Positions 1 to 10,549 of a DNA stretch of 64,000 bases are shown in pieces. Position numbers and translations under genes: made by a program. Source of the DNA: Aedes albopictus (Eukaryota; Arthropoda; Insecta; Diptera; Culicidae); the NCBI RefSeq assembly GCF_035046485.1, contig NC_085137.1:377270706-377334705 (forward strand). Reading direction: 5' to 3'. The notes beneath the pieces are model-generated. The model did no database searches. It was not told where the DNA came from and saw only the letters and a list, made by a program, of their open reading frames with translations. Each line of letters opens with the position of its first letter. Position 1 is the first letter of the stretch.

Positions 1-247
1 AAGTTGTTATGATGTTGCTGAGAACATATTCGATACATAATTTTATGTTATAATAATGTATTGAAAAACATCTTCAGTAACATCAAAGATGTTTTATAAG
101 CCGCCATTGTTTGCGCTTTTTCGGTTATATAAGTGTATGAAAATACGTTTTCCATATTTGAAACAAAACATGGACGTTTGTATGAAACATGTATTATATA
201 CAGTATTATAACAAATTGTGTTACTTGGGAAGTAGCCCCCATCCGAT
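1..247. other. AT-rich non-coding DNA
   Basis: I see no gene, repeat array or terminal inverted repeat here. The short open frames are AT-rich and show no recognisable motif. Confidence 0.5.
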
Positions 248-1197
248 TACAGGGTAGGTAATCAAAATTTGAACCAAATTGCGGCTTTCTGAAGCAGTGC
301 AAATTTTAAGTGATTTTTCTCCCACATGGAAATAATTTACTACGGCAAAATCGTATGTACATGAAAGCCACGGGTATAAGCTTTCTGTTAAATGGTAAAA
401 AGTTTGTATTTGCACCGAATTTCATTGAAATATTTGATTTTTCATCAACTATGATTTTAATCTTAATTTGAACCATCGTAATCATAATTTAAACCAATTT
501 TAATCTTAATTTGAACTACTGGCGGCAGCAGCTCGAGCAACTCACAAAACAGCCAATTCCATGCTAAACAATTAAAAATCACATGAATCTGCTAATTCTC
601 ATACCTATTTTTCATTGGGCAGTGGAATCTCAACTCAGAATGTTCGAAATTCTTTAGGAATTTGGAAACAAAATCTGGAATTTTTCATCCCCCAAGAGTA
701 AACAAATCAACCACTAGCGCAATCTACAGGCCAACACTAGAACCCCACTTCCGTTTACTAGTTCAAATTTAGATTACAAATGGTTCAACTTAAGATAACA
801 TTCTCCAAGTAAGAATCACTTAAATTTGCTAATTTTATGACAAATAATGCGGAATATTATTCGGTTGGCCGATTCTACGATAAATAAGCTTTCATTTGAC
901 GTGTTCACATATTGCGTGTGATACAATGCATGAGCTGTACGAGTGCACCGAAAATGTGCTTTCTGTTGGGAGAAATGAGTGAAATCACAGTGATTTTTCA
1001 ATTGCCTGTTTTCCATGACAAAAACGCTATTTTCAATGCTTTTAAAGTCCATGTTATCATGTTATAATACGAAAAGCTGTTTAACATCTTTTTCGGAATA
1101 ATATTTGCCTGAAAAGTACGTCGTTTTAATGAATTTTGAAATGGTTCAAATTAAGATTACAATTTGACTAGTTCAAAGTTTGATTTCTTACCCTATA
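248..1197. mobile_element. TA-flanked MITE of about 950 bp
   Basis: The left end reads TA then CAGGGTAGGTAATCAAA, and the right end on the reverse strand reads TA then TAGGGTAAGAAATCAAA, so the ends form imperfect terminal inverted repeats inside a TA duplication. The internal motif TTGAACCA / TGGTTCAA recurs at about 480, 510, 765, 785 and 1143. There is no coding capacity. The TA target site suggests a Tc1/mariner-related MITE; that is inference. Confidence 0.55.
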
Positions 1198-1559
1198 TGA
1201 GATGTGTCCGATTGGTGTATGAACAACTTTTTTGTTTATTGATGGATTTAGTTCAAATTTTGCATACACCCTACATATACACTCACTACTTTGGGAGTTA
1301 TAATGTCATAAAGTTGAAAAACCACGAAAAAGTGTATAAAGAAGCCCCGCATGACGGTATCATAATATTTATCTTATTCTACTCATTTTAGTATCATAAT
1401 GACCTGCTTTTTCGTACCGGTTCATTATGCAACTGAAATAAGTTGCATATGAAAAATAGTTGCATAATGTTCATAATGGAATATCAAACTGTAGATTGGC
1501 TAATGTTTGTATAAGGCTGCTGAGTCAATATAATCAATGTTCCAACGAATAGTGTAAGA
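1198..1559. other. non-coding, no feature seen
   Basis: AT-rich sequence without a recognised repeat or coding signal. Confidence 0.4.
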
Positions 1560-1915
1560 AATTCTTGAAGGCCTTTCGGAACGAACTTCTGAAGGAATCC
1601 CGGAAGAAATCCCGGTTGAAATCCCTCAATGAATCCCAGAAAGAGCACCTGGTGTTATCTCAGAAAAAAAGGTTTTGTGGGAAAACCGATGTAGGTCCTT
1701 CTGGAGGAATGCTAATAAGTCGCCCTGGAGACATCCCGCGGAAATCCCAGAAAGAGGTAATCCTGAAAAACTGCCTAGAAAATTCAGGAATAAATTCCTA
1801 ACAGAACCCCTGATCCAATCCCAGGTTAAGCTCCTGGATGAATCAAAGAAGAAAGCACTGGAATGAATCTTAGAAAAAAATGCTGGAGAAATCTCAGGCG
1901 ACGCTCCGGGAGAAA
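1560..1915. repeat. degenerate GGAATCCC minisatellite fragment
   Basis: Loose repeats of the type GGAATCCCGGAAGAAATCCC fill this segment. The same kind of repeat forms the 3.6-kb array at 59.2-62.9 kb. The open frames here are by-products of the repeat. Confidence 0.6.
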
Positions 1916-1989
1916 CCGGTGAAATAACTGAAAGTTCGAGCTCGTATGAGGTTGATCATCAATATTAGCTTCTTTTCTCGATCAGCCTT

Positions 1990-2498
1990 GATAGCTGTGT
2001 AGTGTCGGTAGCGGATGTCTCAATTGGCTAAGAATAACACTACGGACCGCCTGTTCCGGTGGTAAGAATCCACTAACAGGTGACCCCTAATTCGTGTTGT
2101 GATGCGGCTATATGCTTACCGTGCCTAGGAATGAATGGCTAACGGAGGCTGTGGAGTACCACGGCGCCCTCCACAGTATTTTGCCCTTACTCAGTAAGGC
2201 TTACTGCGCTAACCGGAGCAATAACGCAGTGGGTTATTTGTCTCCTGGATTCCGAGGCTTAATAAAAGTGGGTAAATGCATATTTTCATGAACGGCATGA
2301 AGTTTGTACAAGTAAACCTTCATCACGCAAAAGGTGCTTCTGCTGTGTTGAGTCGAAGGTTTAAAAAAGAAGGACTGGAAGTGGCGCTTATTCAAGAGCC
2401 ATGGTCCAATAAACGAAAGATTCTTGGGGCTCCGACACAAAATAGTAAACTATTTTATGATGAGCAACAAGATTCTCCCAGAACTGCTGTCTTAGTAC
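1990..2498 (+). pseudogene. LOA-clade retrotransposon, leader and start of ORF2
   Basis: A non-coding leader is followed by an ATG at 2276 (a second ATG at 2297 is equally likely). It opens an apurinic/apyrimidinic-type endonuclease domain: FVQVNLHHAKG, then ALIQEPW with the catalytic Glu. This looks like the N-terminus of LOA/Lian-type ORF2. The frame is broken at 2499 by a TIR element and resumes in frame at 5385. It is an inactive copy, the oldest layer on the left of the window. Confidence 0.7.
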
Positions 2499-3542
2499 CG
2501 TCGTTGGGGGTGAGAATGGGTCAAAAAAGGATACTCAAAGATTGTTTGTTAAATAACAAATGCAATTGAAGTCGGAATAACTTTTTATTTAGTATGTATA
2601 CTCTTCTATGTGGTTTTGATAGTTTAGCAAGAAAGTATTACATTATATGAATTGCTTGCAAAACTACAAATTATTGAAAATTGACCCAATCTCATCCCTT
2701 AGAGGGGGTGAGAATGGGTCAAAGTATTCGAAATCGCCTATCTAATGATATAAGTTAATTTTTTTTGATCATATCTAGTAACCCTACCTAAAAACAATAT
2801 TACCATGACTAAAAAAAACTTTTGTAATTTTAAAAGATGATTATTCCACCTGAAAGGGCTAATATAACCGAAAAAAAATGTTGAAATTTGATAAAATAAC
2901 GTTTGTATGTTGTATCGCCATTTCAGCCAATCATCCTCATTTAAAGTTTCAACCTCGATGAGCGGAGGGGGGATTGCAATGAGGGAGGGACGCATTGGAA
3001 GATTGCATAAGAAATGTTTATCCAAACCGAAATTCGACGTTCATTCACTTTCCGACATTGTACTATTTTACCGGTTTATAGCCCCTGTATTTCCTGTATC
3101 CCACTACCGTCTGGCAGTTTCACAATATTTCCTTAAAATTTTAAAAATGGGTAGAGAAGACATTTTGTGAGCTTACGATATTGCAGTACACTGAACGTTA
3201 GATGATGATTAGAGGAGCTGTCCAAACGCATGGGTTTATTGATATAAATGATTTTAGGCACTAAACGTATGAACACACTCGCTTGACACTTCTTCGATAT
3301 ATTTTCGGAAAAAAGTATGCTTTTATGAAGATATGGTAAACATGGCACCACTTTAACGTCAAATGGGGACTGGATAACAAGTTGAATTTTTAGTTAAGGT
3401 TATGTGCACTCGATAACGTGCTTGACCCAATCTCACCCCCATTCTTAATATTTAGACATAGGGTCGCAAATATTGAATTTTTATATAAAAAGTGCATTGA
3501 CAGTCCACTTTTTTCGTTGCATCAACCAGGTAATACGAATGG

Positions 3543-3655
3543 CTGACAAAACGTCGAATGCCAAAACGTCGAATGCCAGAACGTCGAATGCCAAAACGTC
3601 GAAAGGACAAAACGTCGAAGGGACAAAACGTCGAAAGGACAAAACGTCGAAAAGT
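3543..3655. repeat. 15-bp tandem repeat, left arm of foldback
   Basis: About seven units built on CAAAACGTCGAA, spaced 15 bp apart. Four carry the ATGC-type linker and three the AGGA/GGGA-type linker. Confidence 0.75.
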
Positions 3656-4936
3656 GTATATGTGTTCAAAGTTCAGCGTCGATTTTTTTTTTTGAAATTT
3701 TGTGTGATTTTAAATCGATCCTGTTGGTAGCCTGAGAGGGGTGGTGATACGGTAGATCCACCAAGATGGCAGAATGACGATCTGATTAACGGGGACACAC
3801 GAACATTGTCTCGTTATCTGGGGTCACTGCCCGAACGCTGAAGGTCAGTGACTCATTTTACACTATATAATGCTTCAGTTGAAACCACTAGCTGAGTAAA
3901 GATTATTGCGAGGATATTTAGCATTGTTGTACTAGTACTATATTCTGTGAAAACCGGATGAATTGCGGAGAAGGACAGCTAGTCAAAACCCCGCTATTTC
4001 AAGTAGAACTCCGGTTCTGAATGAGGAAGCCATTCCCTCCCACCCCTTACGTTGGGATGGAAAGTACCGGCAAGTCGTGCCGTAAATCAAACCAGACGCC
4101 CTTGAAGGAACAATGCACCCGATGATCGCCATCGCCATCCTAAAGGTGCCAGAGATCCGGCAGACGATAGCTAGAGGCTACCATCGAAGCTACCCTGAAG
4201 GAAGCTGTGACGTAATGCTGAAAATTGTGGAAGGAAATTCGTGACAGTGTGCCACTCACAGTGTTGCATTTGAACGCGATCAATTTGCGTTGAAGTTCAA
4301 AAACGGCACGCTGCGATCAAACATATTTGAACATTGTTCAGTTCAAAATTTGATCAAGAACTGCACCCGCCAAAACATGGCACCCTGGTACCTGGTAAAC
4401 TTAAATGGTCATGTGTCTGCCATTTTTTCACAAATTTTAGCAATCTTGGGTTGATTCGATTGAGAGGGAGAACCAGTTCGGTCACCGTGGATTACTGGAA
4501 AATCCGGATTTCGGTGCAGAATCTAAATGCCCGATGCCAAAATGTCCCATTTCATTGTGGCGTAAAGTCCTAGGGCAGCACCTTGGTCAGGACGCACGGA
4601 AGATTTGATGACACATCCAAGCTCAGTTCCTTTTTGGCTCGCGTTTAGTTCAAGTGCAACACTGGATGCCAGTAGAAGGGGCCTCAAAGAAGTAAGAGAA
4701 GAAAAGCCGGAAAATTCGGGAATAAATAATTTTACACTTAACGTGACGTGATGTGAGTTTTTTTATATACGACAATGCGAATATTCCCTACCCACGAATA
4801 ACTGGTCAAGGAACATGCCGACCCTGAGGTGTTGTTTCAGGGAGCCTCAGGAAGGCTTCCCTCTGAACTAGTTTGCAAATACAAGTGAAAGAATGAGTAT
4901 CCTTTAAAAGAATAAAGAACTCACTATTTTCTTAGA

Positions 4937-5062
4937 TTACTCGTTTTTGACGTTTTCGACGTTTTGTCCTTTCGACGTTTTGCCCCTTTCGACGTTTTGG
5001 CATTCGACCTTTTGGCATTCGACGTTTTGGCATTCGACGTTTTGTCTTTCGACGTTTTGTCC
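4937..5062. repeat. 15-bp tandem repeat, right arm of foldback
   Basis: Inverted counterpart of the left arm, with units of the form TTCGACGTTTTGGCA and TTCGACGTTTTGTCC. Confidence 0.75.
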
Positions 5063-5384
5063 CTAAGCCAGGTAATACCTACAGCTAACTACTCATAATA
5101 AAATTTATGGTTAGGTGCTTGTGTGAAACATTGCGAAGGAGAAATTTTTTCAGAGTGATTTACTAGTAGTTTCATCATATAAGTTTAGTCACAATTTGAA
5201 CAAAAAACGATTATTGCTAAACATCTTATTCTGCACAATGACGTGTAAAAACATCTCCTCTTTAAAATAACATAAAGTTTTCAATATAAATTCGCGATAG
5301 TAAATGAGCTATTTCGAATTTTATGTTTCTTCGTTTTGACCCAATCTCACCCCCCAGACCCATTGTTACCCCCATTGACGGTAC

Positions 5385-5664
5385 GTAAAACGTAAAAATG
5401 GTATCCTATTACAGAGTTTATCAGAAGCGACATTGTTGCGGTCATGGTAGAGGTACCAACCACTAGGGGTAAAACTGAGATCGCTGTGGCTTCAGCTTAC
5501 TTTCCTGGTGATGTTCCTGAGGTACCTCCTCCTGAGATCGCATCATTTGTTCAATTCTGTAAAGAAAACAACAAATTGCTTATCATTGGCTGTGACGCCA
5601 ATGCGCATCACGCGGTTTGGGGTAGTACGGATATTAACAGTCGAGGTGAGTCACTATTAGAGTA
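5385..5664 (+). pseudogene. LOA-clade ORF2, endonuclease middle part
   Basis: After removal of the upstream insertion the frame resumes with YPITEFIRSDIVAVMVEVP. It then gives LLIIGCDANAHHAVWGS, the endonuclease strand holding the Asp-x-Asn catalytic pair (seen here as CDANAHH), and RGESLLEY. An in-frame TAA lies near 5395. A MITE interrupts after codon 'LLEY'. Confidence 0.7.
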
Positions 5665-5877
5665 GGGTCTTGTACCATTTGGGCAGGTGTGCCTATTTTG
5701 GGCACTTGAATTTATAACTAAGTCTATTTCAAACCGATTGATTTGAAATTTTGTATAGAGTTAGACACGTACAGTATCTAACTCTGTACAAAAATTCAAA
5801 TCAATCGGTTTGAAATTGACTTAGTTATAGCGGCAAGTGCCCAAAATTGGTACACCTGCCCAAATGGTACAAGACCC
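5665..5877. mobile_element. 213-bp hairpin MITE with TA duplication
   Basis: It is an almost perfect palindrome: the left end GGGTCTTGTACCATTTGGGC is mirrored at the right end, and TA flanks it at 5663-5664 and 5878-5879. Excising it with one TA joins LLEY to LSSNNIDICN in the LOA frame, which proves insertion. There is no coding capacity. The TA target suggests Tc1/mariner mobilisation. Confidence 0.85.
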
Positions 5878-5879
5878 TA

Positions 5880-6156
5880 TCTGTCTTCGAACAATATAGA
5901 CATTTGCAATAATGGTGATAAACCTACTTTCTCAAATGCAATCAGACAAGAGGTCTTGGATCTAACACTGTGCAATGCTGCAATCTTTGACAAGATCACA
6001 AACTGGCACGTGTCAGATGAGATTTCTTTTTCTTATCATAACAACATAATCTTCAATTGGAGTGGTGGGGATTATTCTAGAACCGCATTTAGAAATCCCA
6101 GGAAGACAAACTGGGATCAATATGAAGAATTGTTAAATACGCATTGATTAACAATG
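5880..6156 (+). pseudogene. LOA-clade ORF2, endonuclease C-terminal part
   Basis: The continuation reads SSNNIDICNNG, then EVLDLTLCNAAIFDKITNWH, then SDEISFSYHNNIIF, where the family's SDH-type motif appears as SYH. It follows in frame from the segment before the MITE. A TGA at 6145-6147 breaks the frame before the next insertion at 6157. Confidence 0.7.
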
Positions 6157-7439
6157 CACACTGGGCCAGGAACAGAGATTAGCAAGACAAAACCTCTAGC
6201 ACATTGGGGTTACGTCTTATCAAAATGGTGTCTTCGGCAAAGTTGTTGGGTTTTATCTGCGCCTCAAATTGCGCTTGGAATTTAGTTCGTAGAACCACCG
6301 CATAGGTGGCGCTGCAGTGCTAACTTTTTTATTTTACATCCTAGAGCTTTGGCGTCTTCGGCAAAGTTGTAGAACAGGCAAAAATATGAAAAGTTGTCGA
6401 AGACACCAAAACTGTAGCTCTTAAAATAACAAAGTTACATTGAATTTTATAAACGAACGACCTAAATTTTCGGTTTTATGTCATTCTCTTGTTTTCAGCC
6501 TACATGTTGCCATGGCAACAGAAAACAACAATCGCAGTAGTCGAACAAGATCGTACATTTGAAATTGTATTTAACTCTTGCAACAATCATGCGTTTTTAG
6601 GAATAATCTATACATTTGAAATACTAGTAGAAATTCCAGTTTAATGTATATGGTTATATCGCTAGCTGTCGATTTGCACTTTCCTGGTTTTGCCCGAATC
6701 AAACGCATTTTTCGTAGGTGAATTCACTTCTAGTATCTTTTATACTTTTGTTTCAGCAAAACTGAAGAATTTATCAGATAAAAGTTAACAAATTATCCAT
6801 TCACGGCCTTTGTGGGTTGTCAATATAGCGCACAAAAGGTATATTATTTTAATTCACTAATATATTTATTATATTAAGTATGATTGAAGTAAGCAGCATT
6901 AGCAAGCGGAATATTGCGGGATTTTGTTGAACATAAAACTGTCGATGAAGTAGGTGGAATCTTATAAGAAAATTAAAATCAATTGCCCCGAAGGTGAAAT
7001 GTTTTAAAAGATACTCATGAAATATCTCAGCAAACGCATTACGCTGGATATACTAATTAGGGTGTAAGTGTCATAAGTAATCTCACGCATCCAAATTCAT
7101 CCTATTTGAAAACAAGCGATTACGGCACCGTTTGATTCCGTTCTTTTTTGTTTTTTTTTGTGTGCTCACTTCTAATAAAAATACAAAAATAAGAAACAAA
7201 ACAAACAACGCTTCAAACCCGTGATCTTCGTAAGATGAAAATGGGAGTCATATGCTTAAAAAAGGTACGAATACTCTATTAGTGAAATAAAAAAAATCTA
7301 CCTTTAGCCATTCTGCTATTTTGAAATCACACAAAAATTGTAAAATTAAAAATTCGGAAACTTTTCTCTGACAAATCTTTTAGATTTTCTGTTGCAGTTG
7401 ATATTGTTCCAGATTTGACGTGAAAACGGATAAAACAAA

Positions 7440-7649
7440 GGTAAAGTTGGGACTCATATAAGACGCTGTCAACCACTTTACGCCAACCACAATATCTCAA
7501 CTACCTTATATTTTTATATTTTTAATATTTTTTTTTAATTCGTTTGGGCTCAAATTAGGCTCCTCTTTAGACTTAACAAATACTGAAAATAAACTTATTT
7601 GGCGGACGTAAAGTGAGTGGCAGCGTCTTGTAGCAGTCCCGAATGTTCA
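7440..7649. mobile_element. nested inverted-repeat element, about 200 bp
   Basis: GTTGGGACTC followed by AAGACGCTGTCAACCACTTTACG on the left is mirrored by CGTAAAGTGAGTGGCAGCGTC and GCAGTCCCGAA on the right. It lies inside the interior of the 2.4-kb element. No duplication could be assigned. Confidence 0.45.
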
Positions 7650-7784
7650 AAATGATTCAAGGAGTGAATTTACTCACCTGTATGTGTTTCATTCAGGCAA
7701 AATCAGGAAGGTGCAGATTACGCTATATCACTCATATACACTAAAACAGGAATTTCTTCTACTAATACCTAGACAAATATATGC

Positions 7785-8080
7785 ACACTGAAGTTTTTTT
7801 TTACGCGGATATTTTACGCGGTCCGTCCTAAAAAAAACCGCGTTATTTCAAGACCCGTCGTAAAAAAACCGAGTTATTTCAAAAACCGTCGTAAAAAAAA
7901 TCGCGTAAAATAGTCAGCACCACATCTAACGTGACTTGACTTTTTTACGACGTTTTTTTGAAATAACGCGGTTTTTTTATGACGGGTCTTGAAATAACGC
8001 GTTTTTTACGACGTTTTTTTTTAAATAACGCGGTTTTTTTTTACGCGGGACCATTACCGTCGTAAAAAAAACTTCAGTGT
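7785..8080. mobile_element. nested MITE with TTTACGCGG repeats
   Basis: The ends ACACTGAAG and CTTCAGTGT are inverted. The body repeats CGTCGTAAAAAAACCGCGTTATTTCA-like units on both arms. It interrupts the right arm of the long-TIR element, so it is younger than that insertion. Confidence 0.65.
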
Positions 8081-8537
8081 ATTATTCCTCAAAACGCATG
8101 ATTGTTGCAAGAGTGAAATACAATATCAAATGTACGATCTTGTTCGACTACTGCGATTATTGTTTTCTGTTGACATGGCAACATGTAGGCTGAAAAACAA
8201 GAGAATGACATAAAACCAGAAAATTTAAGTTGTTCGTTTATAAAATTCAATGTAACTTTGTTATTTTAAGAGCTACAGTTTTGGTGTCTTCGACAACTTT
8301 TCATATTTTTGCCTGTTCTACAACTTTGCCGAAGACGCCAAAGCTCTAGGATGTAAAATAAAAAAGTTAGCACCGCAGCGCCACCTATGCGGCGGTTTTG
8401 CGAACTAAATTCGAAGCGCAATTTAAGGCGCAGATAAAACCCAACAACTTTGCCGAAGACACCAACTTGATAGGACGTAACCCCAATGTGCTAGAGGTTT
8501 TGTCTTGCTAATCTCTGTTCCTGGCCCAGTGTGAATG

Positions 8538-8813
8538 GGAGAAACTATTGATTCAACCCACAAGTTGGAATCATTTTCTCAAAGGGTAAATGAAAGTATC
8601 ATCAATTCCTTTAACAGCAGTTGTCCCAACATACAATAAACTGGATCGCCTTAGAAAATTTTCTGATAAAATGTTCAATAGAGCGAAACAAACGAGAGAT
8701 TGGACTCAGTACAGGAAAGCCCTGACTGAGTACAACAATTAAATACGAAAATTAAAAAGAAAATCTTGGGTGCTGACATGTGAAAACATAAACAGTACTC
8801 CTATAGTTGCAAG
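8538..8813 (+). pseudogene. LOA-clade ORF2, linker between endonuclease and RT
   Basis: The reading KLESFSQRVNESIINSFNSS follows in frame from 6156 once the 2.4-kb element is removed. After a frame change come FNRAKQTRDWTQYRKAL and NINSTPIVAR. This is the basic linker that precedes the RT domain in LOA elements. It is cut by a foldback element whose 9-bp target lies in the IVAR codons. Confidence 0.6.
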
Positions 8814-9200
8814 GGTGTCCGGCCATTTGGCCGAATGGGTCATTTGGCTGAATGCCATTTGACCGAATCATGATCAATAGAAATCAGAAGCAGCCTTAGA
8901 CATTCCAATTGTCAATAAAATAGTCAGAAATATTTCCTCTTTTAATCATAGGCTATTCTTTCTAGTGTTGTCATTCAGGGATTAGTGGGCGTTAAACCTA
9001 CCAAAAATATCAAAGATTTTTCCTTCTTTGAATCATTGGCTGTTCTTTCGAGTTATACTGAGGCGGGGAACAGTAACATGGTCACTTAAGCTCATCATTC
9101 ATTTTCGGCCAAACGCCATTCGACCAAACGGCATTCGGCCAAACGGCATTCGGCCAAACGGCATTCGGCCAAATGGCGTTCGGCCAAATGACCCGGAACC
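8814..9200. mobile_element. 387-bp foldback element, GGCCAAACGGCATTC units
   Basis: The left end GGTGTCCGGCCATTTGGCC is mirrored by the right end (reverse strand GGTTCCGGGTCATTTGGCC). AGTTGCAAG flanks both sides (8805-8813 and 9201-9209), a 9-bp duplication. Between about 9110 and 9190 there are five to six 15-bp units of the type CGGCCAAACGGCATT. A 55-bp relative lies at 28136-28190. Confidence 0.75.
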
Positions 9201-9262
9201 AGTTGCAAGACTACAAAAAACGCTTGCAAAACAACACGCAAATGAATTGGGAAAATTCATCG
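9201..9262 (+). pseudogene. LOA-clade ORF2, last recognisable codons
   Basis: Removing the foldback element joins IVAR to LQKTLAKQHANELGKF, a typical start to the segment before the RT fingers. After about 9262 the sequence belongs to an I-superfamily element on the other strand, so the LOA element ends here by rearrangement. Confidence 0.5.
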
Positions 9263-10549
9263 TGTGTGATTCTTCTATCATAGATCTCACCTCCCTGTGC
9301 GCCCACCTTTGCGAGCGAGAGAGTCCGCCTTCTCATTGCCATAAATTAAGCAATGTGAGGGGACCCATACAAAGGTAATCTTGTATGATCTTTCGACCAG
9401 TGCACCCATCTGCTCCCTTATTTTTTATAAGAAAGTAAGATGGATGTTTTACAGGTTTCACATGATATGTAGAAAAGATAGATTCTCATGAATTTTGACT
9501 GAGTGTTCAGATTGAGCATTTCTTCGAAGTTCTCAATGACAAGTGTGTTGCTCACTCCACACTTGATAAGTAACCTTAGTGAGAGTTCCCAGAAGCGGTT
9601 CTGGAGAGGCTTGACCCCTGCCAGAACCTCTAGGCTCGCATTATGCGTTGAGTGCATACAGCCGAGGGCAAACAGAAGGGGCCATACTCTAGAACAGAGA
9701 GAATAATCGTTTTGTTCAGTTTTATTAGGTCTTCGGGTGAGCAACCCATGTCCCGGTTGTGCGTAGAAAATTGATCCTTTGTTGACATTTTTGCACCAAA
9801 TACTTAGTTTGGGCACCCCAAGTGCTTTTTAAATCAAACCAAACCCCAGGGTGTTTCGAAGTCAAAGACTGGTCGATTTCTGTTCCCAAAAGATTAAGTT
9901 TCAGTTGGGCTGGGTTTCGCTTTCTAGAAAATACAACCAATTGAGTTTTTTGCTCGATCGTCAAATCTATTGCCCAAATGGATAGATTATTTAGGGAATT
10001 TTGCAATGGTCTTTGCATGTAGGCCTTTTAGAGAAACCACAGCATCATCTGCAAGTTTTCTTAACGTGCATTGTCCTTCCAAGCAACTATCAATGTCTTT
10101 TACGTAAAAATTATAAAGCAAGGGACGTAAACATAGGCCTTTGGGTAGGCCCATGTAGCTGATGCTATAAGTTGTCAGTTGTCCAAGATTGAAGCTCATA
10201 TGATTTTCTGACAACAAATTATACAAGAAATTATTTAAGATTCCTGGAAGTCCACTATTGTGCAATTTTTCTAACAATATTTCTATGGAAACTGATTCAA
10301 AGGCGCCCTTAATGTCCAGGAAAACTGAAGCCAATTGCCCCTTTTTCGCAAAGACCAGTAGAATATCTGATGAAAGCAACGCTAGGCAATCGTTTGTTCC
10401 TTTTCTCTTGCGAAGCCCAAATTGCGTATTTAAAAGCAAGCTGTTCGATTCAGCCCAATGGTCGAGTCTTGATAGGATCATTTTTTCTAACAATTTCCTT
10501 AAACATGATAACATTGCAATAGGGCGGTATGAATTGTGGTCAGACGCTG
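9262..10549 (-). pseudogene. older I-superfamily element: RT and RNase H remnant
   Basis: Read on the minus strand from 10549 down: SDHNSYRPIAMLSCLRKLLE, QFGLRKRKGTNDCLALL, SVFLDIKGAFESVS (catalytic Asp), YMGLPKGLCL (the family's PQG became PKG), LADDAVVS (the RT Asp pair) and a thumb region. The last part reads KITFVWVPSHCLIYGNEKAD, the end of an RNase H domain. The beginning of RNase H is missing, so an internal deletion lies near 9420. Several stops and frameshifts are present. It is closely related to the younger element at 14144-26667. Confidence 0.8.

Larger units (their letters stand above)
3537..5067. mobile_element. foldback element with 15-bp minisatellite ends
   Basis: Both ends carry tandem 15-bp units (AAAACGTCGAATGCC and AAAACGTCGAAAGGA types) in opposite orientation. 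An 11-bp direct repeat, CCAGGTAATAC, flanks the element at 3526-3536 and 5068-5078. Repetitive inverted ends with a 9-11 bp duplication are typical of foldback or Mutator-like elements. The 1.3-kb middle (about 3660-4935) is of mixed, partly GC-richer composition and has no recognised open frame; it could be captured DNA. No transposase is present. Confidence 0.7.
2499..5380. mobile_element. TIR DNA element with GTAC duplication
   Basis: The ends are CGTCGTTGGGGGTGAGAATG and, on the reverse strand, CGTCAATGGGGGTAACAATG. They form imperfect inverted repeats of about 24 bp, flanked by GTAC on both sides (2495-2498 and 5381-5384). Removing the element with one GTAC rejoins the LOA frame. The motif TTGACCCAATCTCACCCC and its complement recur internally near 2685, 2715, 3422 and 5338. 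No transposase is visible, so it is non-autonomous. The superfamily is not assigned. A foldback element (3537-5067) sits inside it. Confidence 0.65.
6157..8533. mobile_element. 2.4-kb DNA element with very long inverted arms
   Basis: The left arm (6157 to about 6725) is mirrored by the right arm (about 7660-8533), giving roughly 560 bp of homology. Both ends read CACACTGGGCCAGGAACAGA, and AATG flanks at 6153-6156 and 8534-8537. Excision restores the LOA frame across the site. The right arm is interrupted by the MITE at 7785-8080. The interior is AT-rich with no transposase, so the element is non-autonomous; the superfamily is unassigned. Confidence 0.75.

Noticed and set aside
3473..3730. Frame with AKTSN pentapeptide repeats
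   Set aside because: Same cause: 15-bp units of the foldback arm.
9028..9378. Frame with repeated GIRPN pentapeptide, which looks like a repeat protein
   Set aside because: It is the 15-bp minisatellite of a foldback element read in frame; both strands give an equivalent frame.
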